Origin: Holophagaceae bacterium
GTDB lineage: Bacteria > Acidobacteriota > Holophagae > Holophagales > Holophagaceae
Length of the DNA stretch: 61,363 bases
Direction of reading: 5' to 3'
Assembly: GCA_025361205.1 (NCBI GenBank)
Contig: JANYAS010000186.1
Location: 1 to 61,363, forward strand
Shown here one piece after another: positions 41,134 to 50,493 of the stretch. The notes beneath the pieces were generated by a model. It had not been told where the DNA came from. It was given only the letters and a program-made list of their open reading frames with translations, and ran no database searches. Each line of letters begins with the position of its first letter. Position 1 is the first letter of the stretch. A program made the translations under genes and the position numbers.

Positions 41134-43283
41134 TTGAAGCTGTCAGATCCCAGCGGCAGCCGCCGGATGCGCTTGCCAGTGGCGGCGAAGGCTGCGTTCA
41201 GCGCGGCGGGGATGGCCAGGGGCACCGGTGGTTCGCCTATGCCAGAGGGGGCCTCGTCGCTGGGCACGACGTGAACCTCAATGCTGGGCATGTCCGCCAT
41301 GCGCAGAAGGGGGAAGTGCTCAAAGCCCGTTTGTACGGTCCGGCCTTTCTCCCAGGTGATCTGGGTAAACAGGGCCGACAGGCCGAAGGCGATGCCGCCT
41401 TCCACCTGGGCCTCAAGACCGGATGGATTGACCACGAAACCGCAGTCCACGGCGCAAGTGACCTTGTGGATGCGGAGCTGGCCCTTCTCCACGGAGACCT
41501 CAGCGACTGCGGCGGCGTAGGTGCGGCCGTCATAGGCGTGACAGGCGAGGCCGAGGCCATGGCCCGCGTCATGCTTGTGCCCCCAGCCGGCCTTGTCGGC
41601 GGCCACCTCCAGCACCTTCTTGAGTCGGCGGATGTCCGCCCCCTCCACACCGAACTTGACCAGGCCCCGGTCGCCTAACAGGTCCAGGCGCAGTTGGAGG
41701 GGATCCTTGCGCAGGGCGTGGGCCACCTCGTCGAGGAAGCATTCCCGGGCGAAGACGTTGGGTACGATCTCGATGCCGCGCCACCACCCGAGGGGCATGG
41801 GGGCTTCGACTTCAGCGAAATCCACCTTGAGGGTGGGGATGTTGTAGGGGATGTCCAGGGCGCCGTTGGCCTCCACGGAGGCCTGGGTCGCTAACTTCTT
41901 GCCCCCCATCCAGGAGCGCAGCACGGCGGGACCGGCGATGCGGTGGCACCATGCGGAAAGGGTGCCCGTGGCATTCAGTCCGGCCCTCATGCGGTGCAGG
42001 GTAGCTGGGTGAAAGAGGTCGTGGCGGAAATCCTCCTCCCGGTCCCAGACCACCTGGACCGGGCCACGCCCACCTGCGGCATGGGCTACCTGGGCGGCTT
42101 CAGTACTGAAGTCAGTGCCAAGGCGTCGCCCGAAGCCTCCGCCAAGGAGGGCCACGTTCACCTTCACCTGCTCAGGCTTGAGCCCGATGGCGGCGGCAGC
42201 CCGCTCCTGAGCTTTGTTCGGGGACTGGGTGCCAGTCCATATTTCGGCGCTGTCTTGGCCGACCTGCGCGGTGGCATTCATGGGTTCCACCGTGGCGTGG
42301 GCCTGGAAGGGGAAGCTGTACTCCGCTTCGATCCGTCGGGCGGCTGCGGCCAGAGCCTTCTCGGCATCTCCTTCCTTACGCACCTCGTCGGCCAGGCCGG
42401 TGAGGGCCTTGCGCATCTTGGCCTCGAGGGCGGCTGAGTTGAAATTCTTGGCGGCGCCCTCCTCCCAGGTCGTCGTCGCGGCCAGGGCCTCTCGGCCTTT
42501 AAAAGCCGCCCAGGTGCTGTCAGCGATGACGGCAAGACCGGTGGGAACCTGCACCACCCCAGCCACGCCGACCACTTTCATGGCCTTCCACGCATCCCAG
42601 GAGTAGGGCTGTCCGCCGGGTACGGGGCAGCGCAGCATGGCGGCAAAGCGCTGGCCGGGCCGGCGCACGTCGAGCCCAAACACGGCCTTGCCCGTGACGA
42701 TGGCTGGCCCGTCGAAGCGGGGCGTACGTTTGCCAAGAAGGTGGAAATCCGAGGTCTTCTTGAGGATGGGTTCCTTGGGCACGGGCAGCTTGGCGGCGGC
42801 TTCCACAAGGTCGCCGTAGCCCAGCTTTTTGCCACCAGTGCCCAGCACGAAACCCTTCTCCGTCCGACACTGGTCCACGCCGATCCGCCACTTGGCGGCG
42901 GCTGCGGCCTTCAGCATTTCCCGGGCGGCGGCGCCCGCTTTGCGAAGGGGCATCCAGGTACTGCTGACGCTGGTGCTGCCTCCGGTCTGCATGGACTTGA
43001 AGTCTGGCCCAGGCTGCGCGGTGACGACCTCGATCTTCGACCAATCGAGATCCATCTCCTCGGCCACGACCAGGGGCAGGGCGGTGCGAACGCCTTGACC
43101 CATTTCGGTCTTGGGAACGGTGATGCGCACGGTGCCATCCGGACGCACGGCCAGGAAGGCGTTGGGATGGAACTCCGCCTTGGCGGCCGCGGCGGGGCGG
43201 GGTTTGGCCTCCAGGTACAGACCGAGGATCAGACCGGTTCCGGTGGCGCCGGTCACCTTCAGAAAATCACGGCGGCTGGTCAT
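41130..43283 (-). CDS. Molybdopterin-binding oxidoreductase subunit (IorB-like), Tat-exported
   Basis: Large subunit of an aldehyde/isoquinoline-oxidoreductase-type molybdo-hydroxylase, 717 residues. Twin-arginine signal [16 protein letters not shown] followed by an Ala-rich cleavage region; then [15 protein letters not shown], the Ald_Xan_dh_C2 domain with GGGFGRR and a C-terminal [25 protein letters not shown]. The Tat signal means it is exported folded, with the 2Fe-2S subunit travelling along. Substrate is undetermined (aldehyde or N-heterocycle). Confidence 0.92.
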   Translation of the reverse strand: MTSRRDFLKVTGATGTGLILGLYLEAKPRPAAAAKAEFHPNAFLAVRPDGTVRITVPKTEMGQGVRTALPLVVAEEMDLDWSKIEVVTAQPGPDFKSMQTGGSTSVSSTWMPLRKAGAAAREMLKAAAAAKWRIGVDQCRTEKGFVLGTGGKKLGYGDLVEAAAKLPVPKEPILKKTSDFHLLGKRTPRFDGPAIVTGKAVFGLDVRRPGQRFAAMLRCPVPGGQPYSWDAWKAMKVVGVAGVVQVPTGLAVIADSTWAAFKGREALAATTTWEEGAAKNFNSAALEAKMRKALTGLADEVRKEGDAEKALAAAARRIEAEYSFPFQAHATVEPMNATAQVGQDSAEIWTGTQSPNKAQERAAAAIGLKPEQVKVNVALLGGGFGRRLGTDFSTEAAQVAHAAGGRGPVQVVWDREEDFRHDLFHPATLHRMRAGLNATGTLSAWCHRIAGPAVLRSWMGGKKLATQASVEANGALDIPYNIPTLKVDFAEVEAPMPLGWWRGIEIVPNVFARECFLDEVAHALRKDPLQLRLDLLGDRGLVKFGVEGADIRRLKKVLEVAADKAGWGHKHDAGHGLGLACHAYDGRTYAAAVAEVSVEKGQLRIHKVTCAVDCGFVVNPSGLEAQVEGGIAFGLSALFTQITWEKGRTVQTGFEHFPLLRMADMPSIEVHVVPSDEAPSGIGEPPVPLAIPAALNAAFAATGKRIRRLPLGSDSFK

Positions 43284-43741
43284 TTCACACCTCCGGCGGC
43301 GCGCTTGACGGCTTTCCGAATTCGGGGATACGTGCCGCAGCGGCAGACGTGGTCGGCGAAGGCCTCATCGATGTCGCCATCCGTGGGATGGGCTTTGTGC
43401 TTGAGCAGGGCGACGGCAGTCATGATCATGCCGGGCTGGCAATAACCGCATTGGGCCACGTCCTCGGCCAGCCAGGCTTTCTGCACCGGATGGGAACCAT
43501 CCTTCGATAGGCCCTCGACCGTGAGGATGGCATGGCCGACGGCATCCTTGATGCTCGTCTGGCAGGATTTTACCGCCTTACCATCGAGGTGAACCGTGCA
43601 GGAACCGCAGACACCTTGGCCGCATCCGAATTTGGTTCCAGTGAGCCCGAGGGTATCCCGGAGGATCCAAAGCAGGGGTGTGTCAGCCTTGGCCTCGACA
43701 CGGTAAAGGCGGCCATTCACGGTGAGTTGGAAGTCAGGCAT
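43280..43741 (-). CDS. 2Fe-2S subunit of molybdo-hydroxylase (IorA-like)
   Basis: 153 residues with two [2Fe-2S] sites: plant-ferredoxin type [14 protein letters not shown] plus a fourth cysteine in VKSCQTS, and the alpha-helical site CGYCQPGM and [12 protein letters not shown]. Passes electrons from the molybdopterin subunit to an acceptor, probably a cytochrome as no FAD subunit is present. ATG 43741 begins [10 protein letters not shown], as usual for the family. First gene of the operon, overlapping the large-subunit gene by 4 bp. Confidence 0.95.
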   Translation of the reverse strand: MPDFQLTVNGRLYRVEAKADTPLLWILRDTLGLTGTKFGCGQGVCGSCTVHLDGKAVKSCQTSIKDAVGHAILTVEGLSKDGSHPVQKAWLAEDVAQCGYCQPGMIMTAVALLKHKAHPTDGDIDEAFADHVCRCGTYPRIRKAVKRAAGGVK

Positions 43742-43882
43742 GGAAAGCTCCATCAGACTGTGCGGGACGAGAGTTTCACCCTACGCCCATGCGCAGGTCG
43801 CCGCAACGGTGGCAGTGTGCGGGCATCCTGGGCGACCTGGCATCCCTCTCGCCCCACTCCTGGTCTATGTCGGGAGTTTGTC

Positions 43883-44431
43883 TTGCTGCGACGGATGTTG
43901 GTGCTCTTCGGATTGGTGGTGGGCCTGGGCCTTGGGGCCCAGAGTGCGGAACGACCGGTGCCGCCACCGACCGCCTCCGAGAAGGAACTGCAGGCTCCCT
44001 TGACGCTGGAAGACGGAAAACCGACGCAGGGACAGCCTCCAGAACCGGGGCCCTCGGGCCTGCGGGTCTTCGGCTCACTGGTGCTGGTGCTGGGGCTCGC
44101 TGGGGCCAGCCTCTGGGCGCTGAAGAGGTACGGCCGGGGCCGGATCCCGGGGGGCGGGGGTGGCAAGCTGCGGGTGGAAGAGACCCTGGCCCTGGGTGAC
44201 CGCCGCTTCGTGTCCATCCTCGACGTGGAAGGCGAGCGGTTCCTCATCGCCTTGACACCCCAGGGCATCAACCTGGTCTCCCGCCTGGATCCGGGCGATC
44301 GGGGCGAACCCGCCACCTTCGAGGATGCCCTGGCCCGGCAGGTGGACCTGGGTCGACCGGTACCGGTGAAGGAGATGGAGGCGCTCCTCAAACAGGGCGG
44401 GGGTGGACAGCAGGGTGGAGGTGGGCGATGA
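43883..44431 (+). CDS. fliO: Flagellar biosynthesis protein FliO
   Basis: 182 residues. N-terminal signal-like helix LVLFGLVVGLGLGAQS, a Pro/Glu-rich periplasmic stretch, membrane helix FGSLVLVLGLAGASLWALKR, then a FliO domain with KLRVEETLALGDRRFVSILDVEGERFLIALT and the closing GGG-rich tail. FliO helps assemble the FliP ring. Start is probably the TTG at 43883, which has GGGAG 6 bp upstream; ATG 43895 is the alternative. Overlaps fliP by 4 bp. Confidence 0.82.
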   Translation: MLRRMLVLFGLVVGLGLGAQSAERPVPPPTASEKELQAPLTLEDGKPTQGQPPEPGPSGLRVFGSLVLVLGLAGASLWALKRYGRGRIPGGGGGKLRVEETLALGDRRFVSILDVEGERFLIALTPQGINLVSRLDPGDRGEPATFEDALARQVDLGRPVPVKEMEALLKQGGGGQQGGGGR

Positions 44432-45183
44432 CCCGCCTCCTGCGGTGGCTACCGGTGGTCCTCCTGGTTCTGGCGGGTCTGAGCCTATGTGCCCAGCAAC
44501 CCACGCCATTGCCCTCGCTGACGGTGGATTTTGGCAAAACGCCTTCGGGTCCAGCCCTGAGTTCCAGCCTCCAGGCCGTCATGCTGCTGACGGTTCTGAC
44601 GCTGGCGCCGACCATCCTCATGACCGCCACCAGCTTCACGCGCATCGTGGTGGTGATGCACTTCCTTCGCCAGGGCCTGGGGACCCAGCAGACCCCCTCA
44701 AACCAGGTGCTCATCAGTCTGTCGCTGGTGCTCACCTTCTTCATCATGGCGCCCACGGCCCGGGAGATTAACTCGACGGTGCTTCAGCCCCTGCAGCGCA
44801 ACGAGCTGACCACGGAGCAGGCCCTGGAGCGTACGGGGGCGCCCCTGAAGGTGTTCATGCTGCGCTACACCCGGAAAAAGGACCTGGCCCTCTTCCTCCG
44901 CATCGCCAAGGCCCCAGCCCCGAAGACCAAGGCCGACGTGCCCATGGAATGCCTGCTGCCCGCCTTTCTCATCAGCGAGCTGAAGACCGCTTTCGAAATC
45001 GGCTTCATGATCTTCCTGCCCTTCCTGGTCGTGGACATGGTGGTGGCCAGCATCCTCCTCAGCATGGGCATGATGATGCTGCCCCCCGTGGTGATATCAC
45101 TGCCCTTCAAGATCCTGCTCTTTGTGTTAGTGGACGGCTGGTATCTGATTATCGGCTCCCTCGTGAGGGGGTACACGGGATGA
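44428..45183 (+). CDS. fliP: Flagellar export gate protein FliP
   Basis: 251 residues: cleavable signal peptide (VVLLVLAGLSLCAQQ), then the FliP core with LTVLTLAPTILMTATSFTRIVVVMHFLRQ (cut), GTQQTPSNQVLISLSL, AFLISELKTAFEIGF, SMGMMMLPPVVISLPFK and DGWYLIIGSLV. Forms the pentameric heart of the type III export gate. In the unbroken run fliO-fliP-fliQ-fliR-flhB. Confidence 0.96.
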   Translation: MTRLLRWLPVVLLVLAGLSLCAQQPTPLPSLTVDFGKTPSGPALSSSLQAVMLLTVLTLAPTILMTATSFTRIVVVMHFLRQGLGTQQTPSNQVLISLSLVLTFFIMAPTAREINSTVLQPLQRNELTTEQALERTGAPLKVFMLRYTRKKDLALFLRIAKAPAPKTKADVPMECLLPAFLISELKTAFEIGFMIFLPFLVVDMVVASILLSMGMMMLPPVVISLPFKILLFVLVDGWYLIIGSLVRGYTG

Positions 45184-45458
45184 ACGAGCTGCTAATCGCC
45201 CAGATAGGCAAGGACGCGCTCAGGACCGCCCTGCTGGTGGCCGGACCGGCGCTGCTCGTATCGCTGGTGGTGGGCCTCCTGGTTTCGGTGTTCCAGGTGG
45301 TGACCAGCCTCCAGGACCAGACCATCGCCTTCGTGCCCAAGGTCATCGCCGTGCTGGTGGTGGTGGCCATCAGCTTCCCCTGGATGCTGCAGGTGATGCT
45401 CCAATTCACCACGCGCATGTTCACCAATTTTAATTCCGTCGTGCGGCAGCTCTCCTGA
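45180..45458 (+). CDS. fliQ: Flagellar export gate protein FliQ
   Basis: 92 residues, two membrane helices: LLVAGPALLVSLVVGLLVSVFQ and VIAVLVVVAISFPWMLQVML (cut), with TSLQDQTIAFVPK between. ATG 45180 overlaps the fliP stop by 4 bp. Wraps around FliP and FliR in the export gate. Confidence 0.94.
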   Translation: MNELLIAQIGKDALRTALLVAGPALLVSLVVGLLVSVFQVVTSLQDQTIAFVPKVIAVLVVVAISFPWMLQVMLQFTTRMFTNFNSVVRQLS

Positions 45459-45465
45459 GGCAACC

Positions 45466-46251
45466 TTGACCCCGCTCCTCTCCAGCCCGAGCATCTGGGC
45501 CTTCACCGCTGCTAAGGCCACGCTCTGGGTACTCGTGCTCACACGCCTCACGGGGCTCCTGGCAACCTTTCCGATCCTGGGATCCGAGCAGATGCCCCTG
45601 CAGCTTCGCGCGGCGCTGGGGGCCCTGCTGGCCACAGTGATCCTGCCGGTGATCCCCGTGCCCGCCGTGCTGCCGACCGGCGTGCCGGCACTGGTGGGCC
45701 TGATGGCCTCCGAGCTGGCCATCGGGCTGCTGCTGGGCACCGTGGTGGCCTGGATTCTGGAGGCCGTGGCCTTCGCCGGAACCCTGATGGACACACAGAT
45801 GGGCTTTGGCTTCGTGCAGTTCCTGGATCCCGCGACCAATACGAGCGTGTCCGTCTCGGGATCGATCATGATGCAGATGTCGGCGCTGCTGGTCTTTGTC
45901 ACGGGGCTGCACCACCAGCTGATCCTCGCCTTGGTGGACAGCTACCGGGTGGCCCCGATGGGACAGGGCGTGCCTCTCAACGCCATGGGGCTTGTTGTCC
46001 TGATCGGGCAGCTTCTTGCCAAAGGATTCCAGCTGGCTTTTCCTGTGCTGGCTGTGCTCTTCCTCCTCGACCTGATCCTCGGCATCTCTGGGAAATTCAT
46101 GCCACAGCTCCAGCTGCTGCAGTTGAGCTTTCCACTGAAGATCGGGCTGGGGTTGGTGATCCTGGGCCTTCTGTTGCGGGAATTGGGCCCCTGGCTAACC
46201 CCCCTGCTGGAAGCCGCCCCGAGGCTCACCTTGAAGCTGCTGGGGGGGTGA
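45466..46251 (+). CDS. fliR: Flagellar export gate protein FliR
   Basis: 261 residues, about six membrane helices. RLTGLLATFPILGSEQMPLQLR at the N-terminus, SELAIGLLLGTVVAW, GFVQFLDPATNTSVS and FLLDLILGISGKFMPQ are typical of FliR. The start appears to be TTG 45466, 7 bp after the fliQ stop with TGAGG upstream. Followed after 1 bp by flhB. Confidence 0.93.
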   Translation: MTPLLSSPSIWAFTAAKATLWVLVLTRLTGLLATFPILGSEQMPLQLRAALGALLATVILPVIPVPAVLPTGVPALVGLMASELAIGLLLGTVVAWILEAVAFAGTLMDTQMGFGFVQFLDPATNTSVSVSGSIMMQMSALLVFVTGLHHQLILALVDSYRVAPMGQGVPLNAMGLVVLIGQLLAKGFQLAFPVLAVLFLLDLILGISGKFMPQLQLLQLSFPLKIGLGLVILGLLLRELGPWLTPLLEAAPRLTLKLLGG

Positions 46252-46252
46252 A

Positions 46253-47308
46253 GTGGCTAACGACCCCGGCAAGACCGAGAAGGCCACGCCCAAGCGGCGC
46301 CAGAAGGCCCGCGAGGAGGGCTCGGTCCCCCGCAGTGCTGATTTCGACGGGGCCATCCTGCTCTGGGGAAACTTTTTCCTCTTCATGGGGCTGGGGGGAG
46401 CGACCCTGGCGCTGATGGTGAAGCAGGTGGCGCATTTCCTTCAAATGGCCCGGCCGGGGGCCCTGGCCGACGCCCGCCAGCTGACGCTGCTCGGGGATGT
46501 ATTGATGATCCTCGGGCGCCTTCTGCTCCCCTTCCTGGGCCTCAACCTCCTGCTGGCCATGGCCACAGGGTTCGCCCAGCGGGGGTTCAGCATGAGCACC
46601 AAGCCACTCCAACCGAAGTTCGATCGCCTGAATCCGGCCCAGGGCTTCAAGAAGCTGTTCGCTGCCAAGGCGCTGGGGGACTTGGTGAAGAGCCTGGCCA
46701 AGTTCGCCTTGCTGGCATGGGTGGCCTGGGCGGTCGTGGAACCCCGGATCCCCATTCTGCTGGCCACCCTGAAGCTGCCTCTGGGCCAATCCCTTGACCT
46801 CTTTCAGGCCGCTGTATTCGCCCTCTACCGCAATGTGATGCTGGCCATGCTGGTGCTGGCTTTGACGGATTTCGCCTGGCAGCGAAGCTCCTGGGAGAAG
46901 AGCATCCGCATGACCAAACAGGAGGTCAAGGACGAGGTCAAGGACGCCGACGGCAGTCCCGAGATCAAGCAGAAGCAGAAGGCCATCATGCAGGCCTCCG
47001 CCCGCCGACGGATGCTGGCGGAAGTTCCCAAGGCCACCGTGGTGGTGACGAACCCCACGCATGTGGCGGTGGCGCTGAGGTACGACGAGAAGACGGCTGC
47101 CCCGATCTGTGTGGCGAAGGGACTGGACCATCTGGCCCTCAAGATTCGCGAGCGGGCCAGGGAGGCCGGAATACCCACGTTGGAGCGGCCGGAATTGGCG
47201 CGTGCCCTCTATCGGTCCGTGGAGGTGGCGAAACCCATCCCCCAGGATCTCTACCAGGCCGTGGCCCAGGTGCTGGCCTTTGTCTATCGCCTGAGAGGGG
47301 CAGCTTGA
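46253..47308 (+). CDS. flhB: Flagellar export switch protein FlhB
   Basis: 351 residues: charged N-terminus TEKATPKRRQKAREEGSVPRS, four membrane helices, and a cytoplasmic domain with the self-cleaving NPTH (267-270) inside VVVTNPTHVAVALRY. Autocleavage between Asn and Pro switches export from rod/hook to filament proteins. The GTG start at 46253 follows the fliR stop directly. End of the export-gate run. Confidence 0.96.
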   Translation: MANDPGKTEKATPKRRQKAREEGSVPRSADFDGAILLWGNFFLFMGLGGATLALMVKQVAHFLQMARPGALADARQLTLLGDVLMILGRLLLPFLGLNLLLAMATGFAQRGFSMSTKPLQPKFDRLNPAQGFKKLFAAKALGDLVKSLAKFALLAWVAWAVVEPRIPILLATLKLPLGQSLDLFQAAVFALYRNVMLAMLVLALTDFAWQRSSWEKSIRMTKQEVKDEVKDADGSPEIKQKQKAIMQASARRRMLAEVPKATVVVTNPTHVAVALRYDEKTAAPICVAKGLDHLALKIRERAREAGIPTLERPELARALYRSVEVAKPIPQDLYQAVAQVLAFVYRLRGAA

Positions 47309-47375
47309 TGCTAGGGCTGGAGTTCTCGGCCCTCCCGACCGAAAGGGTATTGTTAGGACATTTAGAGGATCACCC

Positions 47376-48023
47376 TTGACCCGCCCCATTGTGCCCCCCA
47401 ACCTGCCCACCCCCAGCCTGTTGCTGGTGGACGATGACCCGATGCCCAGGGAGACCCTCTCGACCATTCTCTCAGCGGAGGGTTTCATGGTGGTCACAGC
47501 CTCCACCGGGGAAGAGGCCGAGCGCAAGCTGAAGGCCGAGCAGCCGCCCTTCGAGCTCGTGATTACCGACCTGGTCATGCCGGGCAAGTCGGGAATGGAT
47601 GTCCTCAAGTGCGCCTTGAAGGCGAATCCAAGCTGCACCGTGCTGGTGCTCACCGGGTTCGGGAGCGTGCGCGAGGCGACGGAAGCCATGGAACTGGGTG
47701 CCTTCGATTTCGTGACCAAACCGATGCAGATCGACCAGTTCCGGAACACCCTCAGGCGCCTGATGGAGCGGCGGGACATGGCCCACGAGCGGGATGAACT
47801 GAGGGCGAAGGTGAAGGCCCTGACCGAGCGGGCCGAACGGCTGGAGACCACACTTGGACGCATGGAGATCCTGGCCAATCAGATCGCCCCGGCCACAGGG
47901 GTTTTCAAACCGGATGCCTTGGAGGATCTGGAGCGGCTGGCTGCCCTGAAGGCTAAAGGGGCGCTTTCGGAGCAGGAGTTCGAGCAGGGCAAGAAGAACC
48001 TTCTTTCCCGGTGGCTCACGTGA
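47376..48023 (+). CDS. Response regulator with coiled coil and SHOCT tail
   Basis: 215 residues. Receiver domain (13-128) with DDD at 19-21, D65 (LVITDLVMPG), T93 (VLTGFG) and K115; then a coiled coil (about 129-165) and a C-terminal SHOCT motif (about 182-212, LERLAALKAKGALSEQEFEQ). No DNA-binding domain. It probably starts at TTG 47376, 67 bp after flhB. The SHOCT module suggests it binds other proteins or oligomerises. Its stop overlaps the GTG of the next gene. Confidence 0.82.
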   Translation: MTRPIVPPNLPTPSLLLVDDDPMPRETLSTILSAEGFMVVTASTGEEAERKLKAEQPPFELVITDLVMPGKSGMDVLKCALKANPSCTVLVLTGFGSVREATEAMELGAFDFVTKPMQIDQFRNTLRRLMERRDMAHERDELRAKVKALTERAERLETTLGRMEILANQIAPATGVFKPDALEDLERLAALKAKGALSEQEFEQGKKNLLSRWLT

Positions 48024-49819
48024 GCTCGGGATGGCGATGGGCGGGGCTACTCCTGCTGATCGCACCCTGGGTGCACGCACAATATGAGGCTCCTCGCCCG
48101 ACCTCTCATGCCGCGGCGGCTTTGCCGAAGGCGAAGCCGGAACACCTGAACGACGCCCAGGTTGCGGAACTGGCCAAGGAGGCGCTCAAAGCCGAGAACG
48201 CCGCTTCCATCAAGGCCGCACTCGCCCGCCTGAAAAGCCACACCTTCAAGTCCAGCAAGGTCCCCGAGCGGGAACTGGTGCTCTATGCCCAGGGCGTGCT
48301 GGAGGCCCGCCTGGGCAACCTTGGGGCCGCCTCGATGGCCTTGAAGAAGCTCGAGAGACAGTGGCCCAATTCTCCTTTTATGGGGGAGGCCCAGAGCATT
48401 CTCGCAGAGGATGCCGTGCATCAGAAGCGGTACAAGGAAGCTGAAGGCCGCCTTCATCGGGCCCTGGCCTCGGACATCCCCTCTGAGCGAAAGCGCCGCC
48501 CGCAGGAACTCCTGATCTGGATCCTGGCGGAGCAGGGTCGGCCACGGGAAGCCCTGCCCATTGTCCAATCCCTCAGGCCCGTCGAAGGCAATGAGAAGCC
48601 CAGCGAGAAGGGACTAGCGGCCATCGTGGAGGTGCTCGGCGTGGCCGGGGAGCGCGCTCAGGCCGAAGGGGCACGGAAGGATTTCTCCCGGCTCTATCCG
48701 AGGAGCGAGCTGATGCCACGGGTGGATCTGGCCTGGGGCCGCCTGCTGGGTCGTTCCGGGGATGCCAAGGGGGCGGCCCAGGTGCTTCGCAAGGTGGTTG
48801 CTGACTATCCCAAATCGGCCCAGGCCGACGATGCCCGCCTCGCGCTCGCAAGCCTCCTCACCGACGGGAGCCTGCCGGATGCCACGGACATGCCCAGCGC
48901 GGAGTCCCTGCTGGCCGAGGTCCGAAAAGGCGGGAAGGGCCTGCCCAAGGGGACGGCTCAACTGGTCGAACTGCGCCTTCTCTCCGGCAAATCGCTCTGG
49001 GATGAAGTGCTCGGCCTGGTGGATCGCATGGAGCCCTCCATGAGGGAAAGCCCCGAAGTGAGAAAACTCTGGTCAGCGGCCTGGAACGCTTGGGTCACCC
49101 AGCGACTGGAGAAAGGCTTTCCTGGAGAGCTTCTGGCGCGCATGAAGCCGGGGGCCTATGCGGCCCTCGATGCCACGTCGCGTACGGGAGTCGCGGAACT
49201 GTTCGCGGCCAACGGTCTCTTGGAGGTCATGCCCAGCCTGCTGGCCGAGGCCCCCCTGCCTGAACGGGTCAAGCTGCGACGCGCCGCACTGGCTAAGGTG
49301 GAGCCGGAGGCCCAGCCCAGGCCACTGCTCAGGTTGCTGCCCCCGAAGGGTGACACGCCCGATGAAGCCTTGATGCGGGCCCGAGCGGAGGCTGCCCTGG
49401 AGAATTGGGCGCAGGTCCGGATAGCCCTGCCCAGGGCGCGTCCCGGACCCGAACGCGTGAGGGTGATGCTCCGCCTGCTCCAGCGGCCCCGGGGCCCCCA
49501 GGAGAATTCGGCCCAGCGGCTGACCGAGGCGCAAGGGTGGTTGGCCCGCACGACGGAGAGGGGCGAGGCCATGGAACCCTTGGTCATCCTGGTCGGGGAC
49601 CTCCGTCTGCAAACCGGAGACGCCCGCGGGGCGCTGGCAATGTACCCCGCCAAGGCCTTGGCACCTGAGCAGCGGGGCTGGGTGGCGCTCATGCGCGCGC
49701 AGGCCCTCACGAAACTGGGGCAGCGAGAGCAGGCCAAGTCGCTCATCAAAGATTCCCGGGACGAGCAGGGCTTCAAAGGGCAGCGCGACGCCCTTGCGAA
49801 GGGTCTGAGCGCCTACTGA
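48020..49819 (+). CDS. Exported TPR-like repeat protein
   Basis: 599 residues. Signal peptide (WAGLLLLIAPWVHAQ), then alpha-helical repeats through most of the length, with tetratricopeptide-like units such as LGNLGAASMALKKLERQWPNS, DAVHQKRYKEAEGRLHRALA (cut) and GRSGDAKGAAQVLRKVVADY. Rich in Ala, Leu, Arg and Pro. GTG 48020 overlaps the regulator stop (GTGA). Probably a periplasmic scaffold. Its position after fliOPQR-flhB and a response regulator hints at motility or envelope function, but no family is recognised beyond TPR. Confidence 0.72.
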   Translation: MSSGWRWAGLLLLIAPWVHAQYEAPRPTSHAAAALPKAKPEHLNDAQVAELAKEALKAENAASIKAALARLKSHTFKSSKVPERELVLYAQGVLEARLGNLGAASMALKKLERQWPNSPFMGEAQSILAEDAVHQKRYKEAEGRLHRALASDIPSERKRRPQELLIWILAEQGRPREALPIVQSLRPVEGNEKPSEKGLAAIVEVLGVAGERAQAEGARKDFSRLYPRSELMPRVDLAWGRLLGRSGDAKGAAQVLRKVVADYPKSAQADDARLALASLLTDGSLPDATDMPSAESLLAEVRKGGKGLPKGTAQLVELRLLSGKSLWDEVLGLVDRMEPSMRESPEVRKLWSAAWNAWVTQRLEKGFPGELLARMKPGAYAALDATSRTGVAELFAANGLLEVMPSLLAEAPLPERVKLRRAALAKVEPEAQPRPLLRLLPPKGDTPDEALMRARAEAALENWAQVRIALPRARPGPERVRVMLRLLQRPRGPQENSAQRLTEAQGWLARTTERGEAMEPLVILVGDLRLQTGDARGALAMYPAKALAPEQRGWVALMRAQALTKLGQREQAKSLIKDSRDEQGFKGQRDALAKGLSAY

Positions 49820-49917
49820 GGTCTTTCCGGCCTGAACGGACCTTGAGCCTGTAGTTCAACCGCAGAACGGCGAAGTCGGGTGGTCCGGGTATGCTGGGAC
49901 ATCCCTCGGAGATCCTG

Positions 49918-50493
49918 ATGCGCACGTTGATCGCCGTCCTCTTGTCCCTCGCCACGTTTAGTCTCGGCGCCGCACCCAAGCCCAAGGTGAAGCTGACCAC
50001 CTCGCTGGGGGTGATCGTGTTGGAGCTGGAGCCCGACGCCGCGCCAAAGACTGTGGAGAACTTCCTGAAGTACGTGAAGAAGGGCCAATACAAGGAAACA
50101 ATTTTCCACCGCGTCATTCCGGGATTCATGATCCAGGGCGGCGGTTACGTGGACTATCTGGGGAAGAAGCGCACGGACGGCTCCATCCCCAACGAGGCAG
50201 ACCGCGCTCTGGCCGCCGGACTAAAAAACAAGCGGGGCACCGTGGCCATGGCCAGGACCCCCGATCCCAACAGTGCAGCTGCCGAATTCTTCATCAACGT
50301 GGTGGACAATCCAGCGCTGGATTTCAAGGGGAAGGCCAACGACAAGACCTGGGGCTACTGCGTGTTTGGGAAGGTCGTGCAGGGCCTTGAGGTGGTGGAC
50401 CGCATCAAGGCCGTGAAGACGAGCAACAAGCGAAGCGATTTCCTCAACCTGCCCGTGAAGCCTGTCCTCATCAAGGATGCTGAGCAGCTGTAA
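49918..50493 (+). CDS. Periplasmic cyclophilin-type peptidyl-prolyl isomerase
   Basis: 191 residues: signal peptide (RTLIAVLLSLATFSLGAA), then a cyclophilin domain with FHRVIPGFMIQGGGY, GTVAMARTPDPNSAAAEFFI and YCVFGKVVQGLEVVD, close to E. coli PpiA/PpiB. Catalyses proline isomerisation in exported proteins. ATG 49918 precedes the signal peptide. Its last 23 bp overlap the end of the convergent kinase-like gene. Confidence 0.93.
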   Translation: MRTLIAVLLSLATFSLGAAPKPKVKLTTSLGVIVLELEPDAAPKTVENFLKYVKKGQYKETIFHRVIPGFMIQGGGYVDYLGKKRTDGSIPNEADRALAAGLKNKRGTVAMARTPDPNSAAAEFFINVVDNPALDFKGKANDKTWGYCVFGKVVQGLEVVDRIKAVKTSNKRSDFLNLPVKPVLIKDAEQL

